A DNA stretch of 64,000 bases from Tamaricihabitans halophyticus (lineage in GTDB: Bacteria > Actinomycetota > Actinomycetes > Mycobacteriales > Pseudonocardiaceae): positions 124,001 through 188,000 of the forward strand of contig NZ_SLXQ01000011.1 of assembly GCF_004340875.1 (NCBI RefSeq). Direction: 5' to 3'. This document shows positions 45,162-55,707 of the stretch, piece after piece. The notes beneath the pieces were generated by a model. That model was given only the letters and a program-made list of their open reading frames with translations. It was not told the DNA's origin and ran no database searches. The translations under genes and the position numbers were made by a program. How positions within the stretch are numbered: the first letter of the stretch is position 1; each line of letters opens with the position of its first letter.

Positions 45162-45674
45162 TCAGGCGGGGCACAACCAATCAGGCGAGCCCGACCGCAT
45201 CTCGGTGCCGGCGACGGCATCGGCGGGGAAAGTCTCCCGGAAGGTGAACGCGTATGGCGTTGGGCCGTGCGCACGCAGATATCGGACGCGTTGCTCCGCC
45301 TCCTCGGTCGTCGGCCGGTGCCCTTCCGGAACCCACCACAGCACCGAGGTCGCTTCGCGTACGTGTTCGAACCATTCCCGACGGCGGCGCAGCACCTCCC
45401 GATGCGCGCCGGAGAACACGAAGTCCGCCAGCGCGGACACCGATGTCCAGGTGGACATGTTCACGATAACCCCAGCACTGTCCCCCGCATCCCAGTCGAA
45501 CGCGCGGATCGCGGTCGCATCGCCGTCCTCGGTCTGCAGTCGCCAAACGAAACCCGGCGCGGTATCGGCAACGGCATTCACCGGTTCCAACGCGGCCACG
45601 AAATCCCGTAGTCGTGGCGCGTCGAGCGGAGCTCGCAGTCGAGAAAAGTTCACCTGGGCCAGCTGCATCGCCAT
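45162..45674 (-). CDS. DUF3291 domain protein
   Basis: A 170-residue cytosolic protein of the DUF3291 family, a ferredoxin-like monooxygenase-type fold. It has QLAQVNFSRLRAPLDAPRL at the start, then FVWRLQTEDGDATAIRAFD, MSTWTSVSALADFVF and HREVLRRRREWFEH. No reaction is assigned to this family. It lies between trpA and lgt on the same strand and is an extra gene in that otherwise conserved cluster. ATG 45674 is used; ATG 45668 is equally possible, and neither has a clear ribosome site. Confidence 0.85.
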   Translation of the reverse strand: MAMQLAQVNFSRLRAPLDAPRLRDFVAALEPVNAVADTAPGFVWRLQTEDGDATAIRAFDWDAGDSAGVIVNMSTWTSVSALADFVFSGAHREVLRRRREWFEHVREATSVLWWVPEGHRPTTEEAEQRVRYLRAHGPTPYAFTFRETFPADAVAGTEMRSGSPDWLCPA

Positions 45675-45760
45675 ATGCGGCAGTCTGCCGAGTCGCCCAG
45701 CGCGCTGACAAGAGCCGTACGGTTGACTGGCCGAGAAAGACGGGCCAAGCGCCGGTCCCA

Positions 45761-46546
45761 TCAGGCCGGGTTGCGTACCCCTTCGGCGAGTTCGCTGGCG
45801 AGCTCGCGGACCGCGGTGACCCCACCGCGTTCCGCCGCGGCGACGAAGGCCGAACCGACGATCACCGCGTCGGCGAAACCGGCCACTGTGGCCGCCTGCG
45901 CCCCGTCCCGGACCCCCAGTCCGACGCCGATTGGCAGCTCGGTATGCGCTCGGGTACGGCGCACCAGGTCAGCGGCATCCACACCGACCGCATCCCGGGC
46001 ACCGGTCACCCCCATCACCGCGGTGGCGTACACGAAACCCGAAGCGGCTGAGGTGGTCAGCGCCAGCCGCTCTTCGGTCGACGATGGTGCGACAAGAAAG
46101 ATCCGGTCCATACCGGTATCCCGGGAAGCGGCCAGCCAGTCCGCCGCCTCGTCCGGGATCAGGTCAGGGGTGACGATACCCAGTCCACCCGCGGCGGCCA
46201 GGTCCTTGGCGAAGGCGGCCACGCCGTAGTGGTGCACCGGGTTCCAGTAGGTCATCACCACCGCGGGCACCTGCCGCCGGGCCAGCTCGGAAACCACGTC
46301 GAACACCTGCCGCACGCGGAAACCGGCGTCGAGCGCGGTGACCGACGCCGCCTGAATGGTGGGACCGTCCATCACCGGATCGGAATACGGAAGTCCAACC
46401 TCGACCACATCACAACCGCCGTCGGCCATGGCGCCAAGCAACTCGATGGATTCGGCCACTGTCGGGTATCCGGCCGGCAGATACCCGATCAGCGCCGCGC
46501 GCCCCTCGGCGCGGGTTTTCGCGAATACTTCGTCCAGCCGGCTCAT
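45761..46546 (-). CDS. trpA: Tryptophan synthase, alpha subunit
   Basis: A 261-residue TrpA that cleaves indole-3-glycerol phosphate to indole and glyceraldehyde 3-phosphate. The catalytic Glu is in [19 protein letters not shown] and the catalytic Asp of the family motif is in the same segment. Its ATG overlaps the trpB stop by 4 bases (ATGA), the usual coupling that ensures equal subunit amounts. Length and phosphate-binding loops are normal. Confidence 0.97.
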   Translation of the reverse strand: MSRLDEVFAKTRAEGRAALIGYLPAGYPTVAESIELLGAMADGGCDVVEVGLPYSDPVMDGPTIQAASVTALDAGFRVRQVFDVVSELARRQVPAVVMTYWNPVHHYGVAAFAKDLAAAGGLGIVTPDLIPDEAADWLAASRDTGMDRIFLVAPSSTEERLALTTSAASGFVYATAVMGVTGARDAVGVDAADLVRRTRAHTELPIGVGLGVRDGAQAATVAGFADAVIVGSAFVAAAERGGVTAVRELASELAEGVRNPA

Positions 46547-47832
46547 CCCAGGTTCTCCTCCGAAACCAGCCCGAACCAGCGGGCGGCCGTATCCACGTCC
46601 TTATCGCCCCTGCCGGACAGGTTCACCAGAATCACCGCATCCGGCCCGAGTTCCTGGCCGAGTGTGCGCGCGCCAGCGAGAGCGTGCGCCGATTCGATCG
46701 CCGGGATGATGCCCTCGGTCCGGGAAAGCAGCTGGAAAGCCTCCATGGCCTCGGCGTCGGTCGCGGCGCGGTACTCCGCCCTGCCGGTGTCCTTCAACCA
46801 GGAGTGCTCCGGGCCCACCCCGGGATAGTCCAGCCCCGCCGAGATCGAGTAGGCCTCGATGGTCTGCCCATCCTCGTCCTGCAGGAGATAGGACAACGCG
46901 CCGTGCAGTAGTCCGGGTGTTCCCTCGGACAGCGTCGCGCCATGCTCGCCGCTGTCCAGTCCCTTACCACCCGGCTCGATACCAATCAGCCGAACGTTCG
47001 GGTCGTCAAGGAAACCGTGGAAGACACCGATCGCGTTCGAGCCGCCGCCAACACAGGCGACCACCGCGTCCGGCAACCTACCCAGCCGCTCCAGCGTCTG
47101 CTGATGGGCCTCTTCGCCGATCACCTTGTGCAGATTGCGCACCATCACGGGAAAGGGGTGCGCCCCGGCCGCTGTCCCGAGCAGATAATGCGAATCCTCG
47201 ACATTGGCCACCCAGTCCCGTAGCGCCTCGTTGATCGCGTCCTTCAACGTGCGCGAGCCCGTCCGCACCGGAATGACCTCGGCGCCGAGCAACCGCATCC
47301 GGGCTACGTTCAGCGCCTGCCGCTCGGTGTCCACCTCCCCCATGTACACCACGCATTCCAGCCCGAGCAGCGCACAGGCCGTCGCGGAGGCGACCCCGTG
47401 CTGTCCGGCGCCGGTTTCGGCGATGACCCGCTTCTTGCCCATCCGTTTGGTCAACAACGCTTGCCCGAGCACGTTGTTGATCTTGTGGGAACCGGTGTGG
47501 TTGAGGTCTTCCCGCTTCAGCAGGATCGTGGCACCACCGGCGTGTTCGGCGAACCGGGGCGCCTCGGTGAGCAGCGAAGGCCGCCCCGCGTATTCGCGGA
47601 GCAGGCGGTCCAGCTCACCGGTGAACTCCGGGTCCAGCCTGGCCTTGTCGTATGCCGTGGACAGTTCATCCAGCGCGGCGATCAACGCCTCGGGCATGAA
47701 CCGGCCGCCGTAGGGTCCGAATCGGCCGTTTTCGTCCGGATCGTGCCGATTCTTCCCAGATTTCGGCATATCCGATTCCGGCATATCTGATTCGGTCACG
47801 GCTTCTCGCTCATCATCGACACGACCCATCAT
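46543..47832 (-). CDS. trpB: Tryptophan synthase, beta subunit
   Basis: A 429-residue TrpB, the PLP enzyme that joins indole and serine to tryptophan. The PLP lysine is in [17 protein letters not shown], and [11 protein letters not shown] and [15 protein letters not shown] are conserved. The ATG at 47832 overlaps the trpC stop (ATGA). The first 25-30 residues include an [12 protein letters not shown] repeat-like extension and are not conserved; a GTG at 47799 is an alternative start. It is followed by trpA with a 4-base overlap. Confidence 0.97.
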   Translation of the reverse strand: MMGRVDDEREAVTESDMPESDMPKSGKNRHDPDENGRFGPYGGRFMPEALIAALDELSTAYDKARLDPEFTGELDRLLREYAGRPSLLTEAPRFAEHAGGATILLKREDLNHTGSHKINNVLGQALLTKRMGKKRVIAETGAGQHGVASATACALLGLECVVYMGEVDTERQALNVARMRLLGAEVIPVRTGSRTLKDAINEALRDWVANVEDSHYLLGTAAGAHPFPVMVRNLHKVIGEEAHQQTLERLGRLPDAVVACVGGGSNAIGVFHGFLDDPNVRLIGIEPGGKGLDSGEHGATLSEGTPGLLHGALSYLLQDEDGQTIEAYSISAGLDYPGVGPEHSWLKDTGRAEYRAATDAEAMEAFQLLSRTEGIIPAIESAHALAGARTLGQELGPDAVILVNLSGRGDKDVDTAARWFGLVSEENLG

Positions 47833-48638
47833 CGACTCGGTCGCGGGCAGGCCGGATGCGAACCCGCGGTCACCAGTTGGACGACGGCCTGCTTGGGGTC
47901 ATCGCTGGCTACCAAGCCCTCGCCGACGAGTACGGCATCGGCGCCAACCCCGGCGTAGGCCATCAGATCGCGGGGGTCACGGACGCCCGATTCGGCGATC
48001 TTCACGACGTCCATCGGCAACCCGGGGGCCAGCCGGCCGAACACGTCCCGGTCCACTTCGAGAGTGTGCAGGTCCCGCGCGTTGATCCCGATCACCTTCG
48101 CCCCAGCCTCGAGCGCGCGGTCGGCTTCCTCCGCGGTGTGTACCTCGACCAGCGCGGTCATGCCCAGCGACTCGACCCGGTCGAGCAGCGATACCAGCGC
48201 GTTCTGCTCCAGCGCCGCGACGATCAGCAGCACCATGTCCGCGCCGTACAGCCGGGACTCGTGCACCTGGTAGGGACTGACGATGAAATCCTTACGCAGC
48301 ACCGGGATATCCACGGCCGCGCGAACCGCGGCGAGATCATCCAGGCTGCCCCCGAACCGGCGCTGCTCGGTAAGCACGCTGATCACTCGCGCCCCCGCGT
48401 CCGCGTAGTCCGCGGCCAGCGTCGCCGGATCGGGAATCTCCGCGAGCACGCCCTTCGATGGACTGCTCCGTTTGACCTCCGCGATAACGCCGATCGCCGA
48501 GGATCGAAGGGCGCTGATGACATCCTTGGGAGCGGCGACGCTCGCCGCCCGCTCTTTCAACTCCTCGAACGGCAGCGCGGCCTGTCGAGTCTCGAGGTCC
48601 GCACGGACGCCGGCGATGATTGATTCCAGAACGCTCAC
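47829..48638 (-). CDS. trpC: Indole-3-glycerol phosphate synthase
   Basis: A 269-residue TrpC that closes the indole ring in tryptophan synthesis. Family features are [56 protein letters not shown] in consecutive parts and [13 protein letters not shown]. The start is GTG 48638 with GAGGAG 6 bases upstream, overlapping a possible 34-codon frame by 4 bases (GTGA). It is not fused to trpF. The stop overlaps the trpB start. Confidence 0.97.
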   Translation of the reverse strand: MSVLESIIAGVRADLETRQAALPFEELKERAASVAAPKDVISALRSSAIGVIAEVKRSSPSKGVLAEIPDPATLAADYADAGARVISVLTEQRRFGGSLDDLAAVRAAVDIPVLRKDFIVSPYQVHESRLYGADMVLLIVAALEQNALVSLLDRVESLGMTALVEVHTAEEADRALEAGAKVIGINARDLHTLEVDRDVFGRLAPGLPMDVVKIAESGVRDPRDLMAYAGVGADAVLVGEGLVASDDPKQAVVQLVTAGSHPACPRPSR

Positions 48639-48739
48639 GAAATCTCCTCGCCAGCTGGTTGCCTGACGTCGGCTGGAGCGCCACCCGTCAGTGATGGTGA
48701 CCCGGTCGTCGCCGGGAGTTCGGTAGCCAGCTCGCTCAC
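48635..48739 (-). CDS. Possible 34-residue small protein coupled to trpC
   Basis: A short frame starts at GTG 48739 with GGGGAAGG 6 bases upstream. It encodes [16 protein letters not shown] and continues with [18 protein letters not shown]. Its TGA overlaps the trpC GTG (GTGA), so its translation would couple to trpC. The product is polar and low-complexity, without Trp codons. It may be a small protein or only a device to load ribosomes on trpC. Many actinobacteria have a larger gene at this place. The evidence is the ribosome site and the exact overlap; the sequence itself resembles nothing I know. Confidence 0.4.
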   Translation of the reverse strand: MSELATELPATTGSPSLTGGAPADVRQPAGEEIS

Positions 48740-48809
48740 AGAAACCTTCCCCTTCCCGCACCGCTGATGCTAGCCGTCGACCAGTTGCCGCCACGCGTGG
48801 CCCCGCATC

Positions 48810-49388
48810 TCAATCTCGCGCGGTCGGGTCCTCGCCCTCGGAGAACGCCTGCCACATCGCGCGGTTCGGGTCCTGCTCGCCGCGCCGGGCCCCGGGTGCC
48901 TGGTACGCGCCGCCGAGCCGGGCCATCCGCGCGCCGCGCGCGAGCACCAGTAACCCCACCCCGACCAACAGCAGCCCGGCGAGCACGGCAAGCCCCCGGC
49001 CCGCGGCGATCTCCAGACGCGGGTAATCATCCGGCCGGTCGCCGAACACCGCGCCGATCCCGTTCAGCGCCAGCCAGCCGGCCGCGACGCCGGCGAGCGC
49101 CAGCACGGCGCCAAGCACCCTGCGCAACCAGCCGGTACTGGCCACCACACCAGCGATACCGGCCAGTGCGAGCAGCGCGAGCGGCTGGAGGGCCGGCGCC
49201 AGCGTGGCACCGTCATCGACCTGGGGCACCCTGCCGCGTACCGGTAGCTCCCGCACGGTGACCTGCCAGGTCAGGCTCGACGCCCCCCACAGCAGCGCGG
49301 CGGCGAGCAACAGCCCTACCGCCACGATCCACAGTGGACGACGGTCTGATCTGGCTGGCGTACCGTGGTCAGCCTCCTGCTCAGACAC
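48810..49388 (-). CDS. Tryptophan-operon membrane protein (TIGR02234 family)
   Basis: A 192-residue membrane protein with four helices (about residues 19-38, 70-92, 96-118 and 131-153) and a polar C-terminal tail with [15 protein letters not shown]. Proteins of this family are encoded in actinobacterial trp operons between trpE and trpC; their function is unknown, with transport of an aromatic precursor or product often suggested. GTG 49388 overlaps the trpE stop by 8 bases, so it is coupled to trpE. Confidence 0.92.
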   Translation of the reverse strand: MSEQEADHGTPARSDRRPLWIVAVGLLLAAALLWGASSLTWQVTVRELPVRGRVPQVDDGATLAPALQPLALLALAGIAGVVASTGWLRRVLGAVLALAGVAAGWLALNGIGAVFGDRPDDYPRLEIAAGRGLAVLAGLLLVGVGLLVLARGARMARLGGAYQAPGARRGEQDPNRAMWQAFSEGEDPTARD

Positions 49389-50961
49389 CAGCTGCTTCGC
49401 CCACTTCCCCACGATCCTGGATACCGCTCACCGCCGAGGTCATCGTCTCCGCGGTGGCGATCGCGGTAAGCACCGTGCGCGCCTTGTTCACCGATTCAGT
49501 GTCCTCGTATTCCGGTTCGGAATCGGCTACGACGCCGCCGCCTGCCTGCACATAGGCCATTCCGTCGCGCATCAGGGCGGTACGAATCGCGATCGCGGTA
49601 TCGCCGTCGCCGGCGAAATCCAGGTAGCCGACGACACCGCCGTAGAGCCCGCGCCTGGTCGGTTCGAGTTCTTCGATCAGTTCCATGGCTCGAACCTTGG
49701 GCGCGCCGGTCAGGGTGCCCGCGGGGAAACACGCGGTCACCGCGTCAAAGGCGGTGGTCCCGGCGGCCAGCTCACCGGTGACCGTCGACTCGATATGCAT
49801 GACATGGCTGTAGCGCTCGACGCGGAAGAAATCGGTTACCCGCACCGTGCCTGGTTTACACACCCTGCCCAGATCGTTGCGGCCAAGGTCTACCAGCATC
49901 AGATGCTCCGCCCGCTCCTTCACATCGGCGAGCAGATCCTTCTCCAACCACGCGTCTTCCTCCGGATCGGCGCCGCGCCAGCGAGTGCCGGCGATCGGGT
50001 GGGTAGTCGCCTTCCCATCTCGCACCGTGACCAACGCCTCCGGGCTGGAACCGACGATGTCGAATCCGTCCAATCGGAGCAGGTACATATACGGGCTGGG
50101 ATTCGTCACCCGCAGCACGCGGTAGACATCCAACGCATCGGCCTGGGTGACCATTTCGAACCGCTGCGAAGGCACGATCTGGAAGGCTTCGCCCGCGTGG
50201 ATCGCCTCCACCGCGGCGCGTACCGCCTCGTGGTAATCGTCCGGGGTGCGCCGGCGCTGAAACTCCGGCGCGGGACGGCTGAACACCGAGTCGGTTGGCG
50301 CAGCGACGGTGTGCAGCCCCATCGCCATCTCATCCAGCCGCCGCACCGCGTCGGTATAGGCGGCGTCCACCCGTTCCGGACTGTCGTCCCAGTTGACCGC
50401 GTTAGCGATCAACGTGATGGTGCTCTGATGGTGGTCAAAGGCCGCAAGGTCAGTGGTCAGCAACATGACCAGTTCAGGCACCCGCAGATCGTTGACCGAC
50501 AGCTCGGGCAGCCGTTCGAGCCGGCGTACCGCGTCGTAGCCGATGTAGCCGACCATCCCGCCGTGCAGCGGCGGCAGACCGGGAAGCGGATCGGTATGCA
50601 GGGCGTTGACCGTTTCCCGGAGCGCGACCAGTGGGTCATCGGTCTCCGGCATCCCCACCGGCGGGGTCCCCGTCCATACCGCCTTGCCGTCCACCGAGGT
50701 CAATGCCGCGGGACTGCGTACCCCGATAAACGACCATCGGGACCAGGCGCTGCCGTTTTCCGCGGACTCGAACAAGAAGGTGCCCGGCCGGTCCGCGGCC
50801 AGCTTGCGGTACACGCCAACCGGGGTTTCCGCGTCCGCGAGCAGCCGCCGCACCACCGGGATCACGCGGCGCTGCTTGGCTAGCGCACGGAAGGCTTCCC
50901 TGCTCGGCGAGATCTCACCTAGTCCCGCTGCCGATACGCTGGCGTTTACCATATGCGACAT
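49381..50961 (-). CDS. trpE: Anthranilate synthase component I
   Basis: A 526-residue TrpE that makes anthranilate from chorismate, with ammonia supplied by a TrpG that is not in this window. The N-terminal FLFESAENG corresponds to the tryptophan feedback site (LLES). The chorismate-binding domain shows [44 protein letters not shown] and [22 protein letters not shown] in parts. ATG 50961 (MSHMVNAS) is chosen; ATG 50952 is possible. No leader peptide rich in Trp codons is visible in the 144 bases upstream, so classical attenuation is not apparent. It diverges from a TetR gene. Confidence 0.97.
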   Translation of the reverse strand: MSHMVNASVSAAGLGEISPSREAFRALAKQRRVIPVVRRLLADAETPVGVYRKLAADRPGTFLFESAENGSAWSRWSFIGVRSPAALTSVDGKAVWTGTPPVGMPETDDPLVALRETVNALHTDPLPGLPPLHGGMVGYIGYDAVRRLERLPELSVNDLRVPELVMLLTTDLAAFDHHQSTITLIANAVNWDDSPERVDAAYTDAVRRLDEMAMGLHTVAAPTDSVFSRPAPEFQRRRTPDDYHEAVRAAVEAIHAGEAFQIVPSQRFEMVTQADALDVYRVLRVTNPSPYMYLLRLDGFDIVGSSPEALVTVRDGKATTHPIAGTRWRGADPEEDAWLEKDLLADVKERAEHLMLVDLGRNDLGRVCKPGTVRVTDFFRVERYSHVMHIESTVTGELAAGTTAFDAVTACFPAGTLTGAPKVRAMELIEELEPTRRGLYGGVVGYLDFAGDGDTAIAIRTALMRDGMAYVQAGGGVVADSEPEYEDTESVNKARTVLTAIATAETMTSAVSGIQDRGEVGEAAGV

Positions 50962-51105
50962 TGTGCCGAGCCGATCAGCAATGGTCGCGAGCGGGTCGCA
51001 ATTCAACGGTCGTTGATTTCTGGTTGCCGCTGCGGCAAGATTACGGGTGCCAGCGACATACTCAGCGACACGATGAGGGACGGGACACCAGTCAGTGAGG
51101 ACGGC

Positions 51106-51792
51106 ATGACTCCGGTCAACGGTCCGCGGGTCGACGCGCGCGATGACGCGGCAGACGACGAGTCCAGCTACGAGGAGGCGGGCACCGGGAAACGCCGGGG
51201 ACGCCGACCGGGCCGCGAGGACACCCGCGCGGCTTTGCTGACCGCCGCCAGGGAACTCTTCAGCGAACAGGGATACGAAGGCGCCACGGTACGCGCGATC
51301 GCCACGCGCGCCGGTGTCGATCCGGCGATGGTCAATCACTGGTTCGGCGGCAAGGAGGGCCTGTTCGCCAAGGCAGTGCTGGAACTGCCGTTCAACCCGC
51401 CGGAAGTGCTGGAGACCATCCTGAATGGCGGGCCCATCGACACGCTCGGCGAGCGGATCGTACGTACCTTCGTGACCAGGTGGGACGAGAGCGGCGGCGG
51501 GGTCTTCACCGCGCTGGTGCGCAGTATCTCGGCACGCGAGGACGCGGCGAAGGCGCTCCGTGAGCTCATCATGAAGTACTTGCTCGGCAGGATCGCGAGC
51601 GAACTGGCCAGCGACCACGCCGAACTACGCGCGAGCCTGTGTGCCTCGCAGATGGTCGGCCTCGGCATGATCCGCTACGTCGCCGCGTTCGAGCCGCTCG
51701 CCTCGGCCGACATCCCCACCGTGGTCGCATTGGTCGCCCCGAACCTCCAGCACTACCTCACCGGCGAGCTGAACCTGGAACGAGCCGAGTGA
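51106..51792 (+). CDS. TetR family regulator (paralogue of the gene at 60785)
   Basis: A 228-residue TetR regulator. An acidic, disordered N-terminal stretch of 30 residues is followed by a helix-turn-helix at about residues 42-88 ([20 protein letters not shown]) and a helical ligand domain. ATG 51106 has GAGGA 5 bases upstream; the longer frame has no ribosome site. It diverges from trpE and faces the iron alcohol dehydrogenase gene tail to tail. Its sequence is closely similar throughout to the TetR at 60785-61393 (GATxRxIA, GxKExxF, TIL-x-G, QMVGL), so the two are paralogues. Its target may be the catabolic operon next to it or trpE. Confidence 0.9.
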   Translation: MTPVNGPRVDARDDAADDESSYEEAGTGKRRGRRPGREDTRAALLTAARELFSEQGYEGATVRAIATRAGVDPAMVNHWFGGKEGLFAKAVLELPFNPPEVLETILNGGPIDTLGERIVRTFVTRWDESGGGVFTALVRSISAREDAAKALRELIMKYLLGRIASELASDHAELRASLCASQMVGLGMIRYVAAFEPLASADIPTVVALVAPNLQHYLTGELNLERAE

Positions 51793-51809
51793 CCCGAACC
51801 CACGCGCGC

Positions 51810-52982
51810 TCACCAGCAGCGATCGAGTAGCCCGTGCAGTTCGGCCGCGCTCGCCGAACGCGGTGCGTTCGCGCTCACCGGATCGGCCAGCGCGGTGGCG
51901 ACCAACGACTCGCGCTGGGCATCCGCGCAGCCGAGCTCGGCAACCGTACGCCGAACGCCGACCCTGTCCACCAGGTCATCAAGGACGTCGGGGAGCGCGT
52001 ACGCGTCCCGCGCGCCCACCGCGCTGGCCACCCGCGCGTAACCCGGCTCGTCCGCGGCTAGCGAGAAGGCAACCGTTTCGGCGAGCACCGCGGAAAGTGC
52101 CAGTCCGTGCACCGCGCCGCAATGCAGGCTGATCGCGTGCGCGAGACCGTGCACCAACCCAAGGCCGCTGCGGGTCAGCGCAAGGCCAGCCAGATGCGCG
52201 GCGAGCAGCATGTTCGCCCGTGCCGCGCGGTCGGAACCGTCCGCCACGGCCCTCGGTAACCACTCGGCGGCCAGCTCCACCGCACGGGTGGCGTACAGCT
52301 CGGATACCGGATTGCGGCCGCGCGAGGTCAGCGACTCCACGCCGTGCACCAGCGCGTCCACCCCGGTCGCGGCGGTCGCCGCCGCCGGCAGGCCGACGGT
52401 CAGCTCGGGATCGAGTATCGCGACGCGCGGCAGTACGGACTCGGCACCGCAGTACACCTTGCGCCGGCCAGACCGGTCCTCGAGTACGCCGAAACCATTG
52501 GTCTCCGCGCCAGTGCCGGCGGTCGTCGGTACCGCGAGCAGCGGCAGCCCCGGCGCCGCTGACGCGACCCCGGAACCATCGGCGCGCGCACCGGGATTGG
52601 CCGCGAGTAACGCAATGCCCTTCGCCGCGTCCACACTGGACCCACCGCCCACCGCGAGCACTGCGGTCGGCTGCCCCACGGCGAACTCGGCCGCCCGCGT
52701 GGCGGCGGTTTCCACGATCTCGGTCGTCGGATTCGCCGGCACCTCGTCGAAAACCCGCACCGCGATCCCGTGCTCCGTCAACGGCTCGAGCACTCGATCG
52801 AGCACTCCTGCCGCGCGCAGGCCAGGGTCGGTGACGACGAATACCCGGCGCGCGTCTGCCAGCCGTTCAGGGATCCGCCGGACCGCGCCCATGCCGAACT
52901 CGACGCTCGGCCCGGACGGCAGGCTGAAATCCGCGGTCGCTATGTCCATTCCGGTATTGCCCAGCATCACAACGCCAACCAT
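51810..52982 (-). CDS. Iron-containing alcohol dehydrogenase
   Basis: A 390-residue group III (iron) alcohol dehydrogenase, also similar to maleylacetate reductases. The NAD(P)-binding part has VLAVGGGSSVDAAKGIALLA, the substrate region LPLLAVPTTAGTGAETN, and metal-binding His residues in LVHGLAHAISLHCGAVHG. It would reduce an aldehyde or ketone, or oxidise the alcohol, in the pathway of its operon. It is the last of three genes (dehydratase, aldehyde dehydrogenase, this one). The start is uncertain: ATG 52982 overlaps the aldehyde dehydrogenase by 16 bases, and ATG 52967 or 52949 are possible. Confidence 0.88.
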   Translation of the reverse strand: MVGVVMLGNTGMDIATADFSLPSGPSVEFGMGAVRRIPERLADARRVFVVTDPGLRAAGVLDRVLEPLTEHGIAVRVFDEVPANPTTEIVETAATRAAEFAVGQPTAVLAVGGGSSVDAAKGIALLAANPGARADGSGVASAAPGLPLLAVPTTAGTGAETNGFGVLEDRSGRRKVYCGAESVLPRVAILDPELTVGLPAAATAATGVDALVHGVESLTSRGRNPVSELYATRAVELAAEWLPRAVADGSDRAARANMLLAAHLAGLALTRSGLGLVHGLAHAISLHCGAVHGLALSAVLAETVAFSLAADEPGYARVASAVGARDAYALPDVLDDLVDRVGVRRTVAELGCADAQRESLVATALADPVSANAPRSASAAELHGLLDRCW

Positions 52983-54496
52983 GTCGTCTTGACGGCCGTG
53001 TAGTTGTCCAGGGCATGCCGGCTTCGGTCGCGACCATGCCCGGAATCCTTGAATCCACCGAACGGGGTGGTGATCGCGCTCGCGTCGTAGGTGTTGATCC
53101 ACACCGTACCCGCGCGCAGCATCCCGGCGACCCGGTGTGCCTGGCTGATGTCCGCGGACCACACGCTGGCGGCAAGGCCGTACGGCGTGTCATTGGCGAT
53201 CCGCACGCCAGTCTCGGTTCCCCGGAACGGTTGCACACACAGCACCGGCCCGAAGATCTCCGCGCGTGCCGCCCGGCTGCTGTTCGGCACGTCGTCCAGC
53301 ACGGTCGGCGCGAGGTAGTTCGTCGCCGCCTCGGCCGTTGCCGGTGGCACTGGCCGACCTCCGGTCGCCAGGCGCGCGCCGTCGGACTCGGCTTCCACGA
53401 TGTGCTCGCGAATACGCCGGGCCGCCGCCTCGTCGATGACGGGGCCGAGGACGGTGTCCCAGCGCAGCGGATCGCCCACGGTGAACTCGGCGGTTCTGGC
53501 GATGATTCGCTCCACGAGTGGTTCGCGCACCGACTCGTCAACCACCAGACGAGTACCGGCATGGCAGGTCTGCCCAGCGTTGTAGTACACGCCCCAGGTC
53601 ACCGCCTCCGCGACAGCGTCCAGGTCGCCGGCATCGGCGAGTACCAGCTGGGGTGACTTCCCACCCAACTCCACGCTCACCGATTTTCCGTTGCTTTCCC
53701 CGGCATAGCGTTGAAACGCCCTGCCCACCTCCACTGACCCGGTGAACGCCAGTTTGTCCACATCGCCATGCCGGCCGAGCGCCGCACCGGTGACCGGACC
53801 GTCACCGGGGATCACGTTGAACACGCCGTCCGGGATGCCTGCCTCGGCGGCGAGCCTGGCGAGCACGAGCGCGGACAGCGGGGACTGCTCGGCCGGTTTG
53901 AGCACCACGCTGTTGCCCGTCGCCAGCGCGGGGGCGATCTTCCACGCCGTGATGATCAGCGGGTAGTTCCAGGGCACGACGGCGCCGACGACGCCGAGCG
54001 GTTCTCTGCTGATCGTGGCGATGGCATCCGGCCCGGTGGGCGCCACCTCGCCGTAGGTCTTGTCGATCAACTCGGCATACCACCGCACCGCCTGGGCACA
54101 GGCCGGAACATCGACGGTGAGCGATTCCCTGATCGGCTTACCGACGTCGAGCGTTTCGACGAGCGCGAGCTCCTCGCGGTGCGCTTCGATCAGCTCCGCG
54201 AACCTGAGCAGTACGTGTTTGCGCCACGCGGGCTCGGCCGCTCGCCACCCTCCCTTGTCGAACGCGCGGCGCGCGGCGAGCACCGCCGCGTCCACATCCG
54301 CTTCCCCGGCGAAGGCGACCTCGGCGACCACCCTGCCATCGCGGGGCGAATGATCGGCGAATCGCGCGCCCGACCTGGCGGCGACGAATTTCCCATCGAT
54401 GAACAACTCGGTTTCCGGGCGCAGTGCGGCCGCCCGCGCCGCCCAGTCGATATCCGCGAGTTCGGTCACTGATCGCTCCACTAGTTCCTGTGTCAT
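52967..54496 (-). CDS. NAD(P)-dependent aldehyde dehydrogenase
   Basis: A 509-residue aldehyde dehydrogenase of the class including gamma-aminobutyraldehyde and betaine-aldehyde enzymes. The oxyanion Asn is in VPWNYPLIITAWK at about residue 175, the base Glu in VELGGKSPQLV near 277, and the nucleophilic Cys in NAGQTCHAGTRL near 310. The exact substrate is not readable. ATG 54496 overlaps the dehydratase stop by 4 bases (ATGA), so it is translated in line with it. The operon order suggests the sequence dehydration, then oxidation or reduction of an aldehyde product. Confidence 0.92.
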   Translation of the reverse strand: MTQELVERSVTELADIDWAARAAALRPETELFIDGKFVAARSGARFADHSPRDGRVVAEVAFAGEADVDAAVLAARRAFDKGGWRAAEPAWRKHVLLRFAELIEAHREELALVETLDVGKPIRESLTVDVPACAQAVRWYAELIDKTYGEVAPTGPDAIATISREPLGVVGAVVPWNYPLIITAWKIAPALATGNSVVLKPAEQSPLSALVLARLAAEAGIPDGVFNVIPGDGPVTGAALGRHGDVDKLAFTGSVEVGRAFQRYAGESNGKSVSVELGGKSPQLVLADAGDLDAVAEAVTWGVYYNAGQTCHAGTRLVVDESVREPLVERIIARTAEFTVGDPLRWDTVLGPVIDEAAARRIREHIVEAESDGARLATGGRPVPPATAEAATNYLAPTVLDDVPNSSRAARAEIFGPVLCVQPFRGTETGVRIANDTPYGLAASVWSADISQAHRVAGMLRAGTVWINTYDASAITTPFGGFKDSGHGRDRSRHALDNYTAVKTTWLAL

Positions 54497-55605
54497 CGCC
54501 GGCACCTGCGTACCTCGGCTTCGTCCAACTCGGCGCCAAGGCCAGGAGCCGATGGCACCTGAAGGCAACCGTGCTCATCCGGCCACAGCGGTTCCGCGAG
54601 AAAGAAGTCGCGGCGCTCGGGTGTCCACCCGCCGGCAGGGTCGTAGGGGAACTCCAGATACGGACCCCCGCCAACTCCCGCGGTGAGGTGCAGGTTGGCC
54701 AGTACCCCGAGACCGTTTGTCCAGGTATGTGGGGTGAACCCACGGTGCTTCGCGCGAGCCAGCTCGGCGATTGTGCGCGCCCTGCTGATCCCGAGCGCGA
54801 GCACCACATCGGTCTGATAGACGTCCAGCGCGTCGGCCTCGAGGAGGCCAAGGGTGTGTCCGAAGGAGTCGAGCATCTCCCCCGCGGCGATCCGCGGCCC
54901 GGGATTGTCCGCGCGCAGCCGCTGGTAGCCGGCGATATCGTCGTAGGGCAACGGTTCTTCCACCCAGAAGACATCCAATTCGGACAGCTCGCGGACGACG
55001 GAACGCACCCTGGCGAGATCCATGCTGCGAGTCGGGTCGCCGGCCATCCGCCACGCCTGGTTGAGGTCAACCATGATGTCCAGCCGGTCGCCGACCGCTT
55101 CCCGGACCGTACGCACGGCGGCGATCCCCTCGGCGAGCGCGGCGGGCCGAATCCGGATCTTCACCGCGCGGAACCGTTGTTCGACAAGCGCGTGCGCGTC
55201 GTCGGCCCGCTGCGCCGGTTCGCGGGTGGCGCCCCAGGAGGCATATACCGGAATCCGATCGGTGAGATTGCCGAGCAGAGCACTCACCGGTAGACCGGCG
55301 GTCTTACCAAGGATGTCCCACAGTGCCGCTTCCAGTGGCCAGTAGCGACCGGCGTGGAAACCGAGCGATTCGATGACCCGCACCGCCTCCTCGATCCGCA
55401 GTGGGTCGGTGCCGAGGAAGTACTGGGCGAACTGGTCGAAGCCGGCCATCGTGTCGCCGGAGCCCACCCCGGTGATCCCCTCGTCGGTGTGCACCCGGAC
55501 GAGGGTGGCGTCGAAATGGGCCCGCGGCACCGGATCCCATGCGGCGTAAAAGGGCGGATCGAGTGGTGTCCGAAGTGGCTCGATCGTGATGTCGGTGATC
55601 TTCAC
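54493..55605 (-). CDS. Enolase-superfamily dehydratase/racemase (mandelate racemase group)
   Basis: A 370-residue mandelate racemase/muconate lactonizing family enzyme. The visible active site is K-x-R in AVKIRIRP at about residue 148, metal ligands Asp in MVDLNQAW (about 178), Glu in FWVEEPLPYDD (about 214) and Glu in IAAGEML (about 240), and the general-acid His in GFTPHTWTNG (about 292). His in that place defines the mandelate racemase subgroup, where most members dehydrate acid sugars. K-x-R instead of K-x-K is found in several dehydratases. The start is GTG 55605 after GGGAG. It heads an operon with the aldehyde and iron alcohol dehydrogenases and diverges from an IclR gene. Confidence 0.9.
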   Translation of the reverse strand: MKITDITIEPLRTPLDPPFYAAWDPVPRAHFDATLVRVHTDEGITGVGSGDTMAGFDQFAQYFLGTDPLRIEEAVRVIESLGFHAGRYWPLEAALWDILGKTAGLPVSALLGNLTDRIPVYASWGATREPAQRADDAHALVEQRFRAVKIRIRPAALAEGIAAVRTVREAVGDRLDIMVDLNQAWRMAGDPTRSMDLARVRSVVRELSELDVFWVEEPLPYDDIAGYQRLRADNPGPRIAAGEMLDSFGHTLGLLEADALDVYQTDVVLALGISRARTIAELARAKHRGFTPHTWTNGLGVLANLHLTAGVGGGPYLEFPYDPAGGWTPERRDFFLAEPLWPDEHGCLQVPSAPGLGAELDEAEVRRCRR

Positions 55606-55707
55606 TAACCGTCTCCCGCGTGCTGTCTCGTCGTCCCCGCAGTGAACGCAACCGGCGGCATCCACCGCAACGGGGTATGCGGTGAGCGCAAGAACTAGGG
55701 TGTGCCC

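Noticed and set aside
49204-50883. A 559-codon open frame on the plus strand opposite trpE
   Set aside because: It is a shadow frame caused by codon bias of trpE, with a low-complexity basic product and no ribosome site.
50962-51105. Trp-rich leader peptide or attenuator before trpE
   Set aside because: I looked for consecutive TGG codons and a hairpin followed by T residues in the upstream region and found neither.
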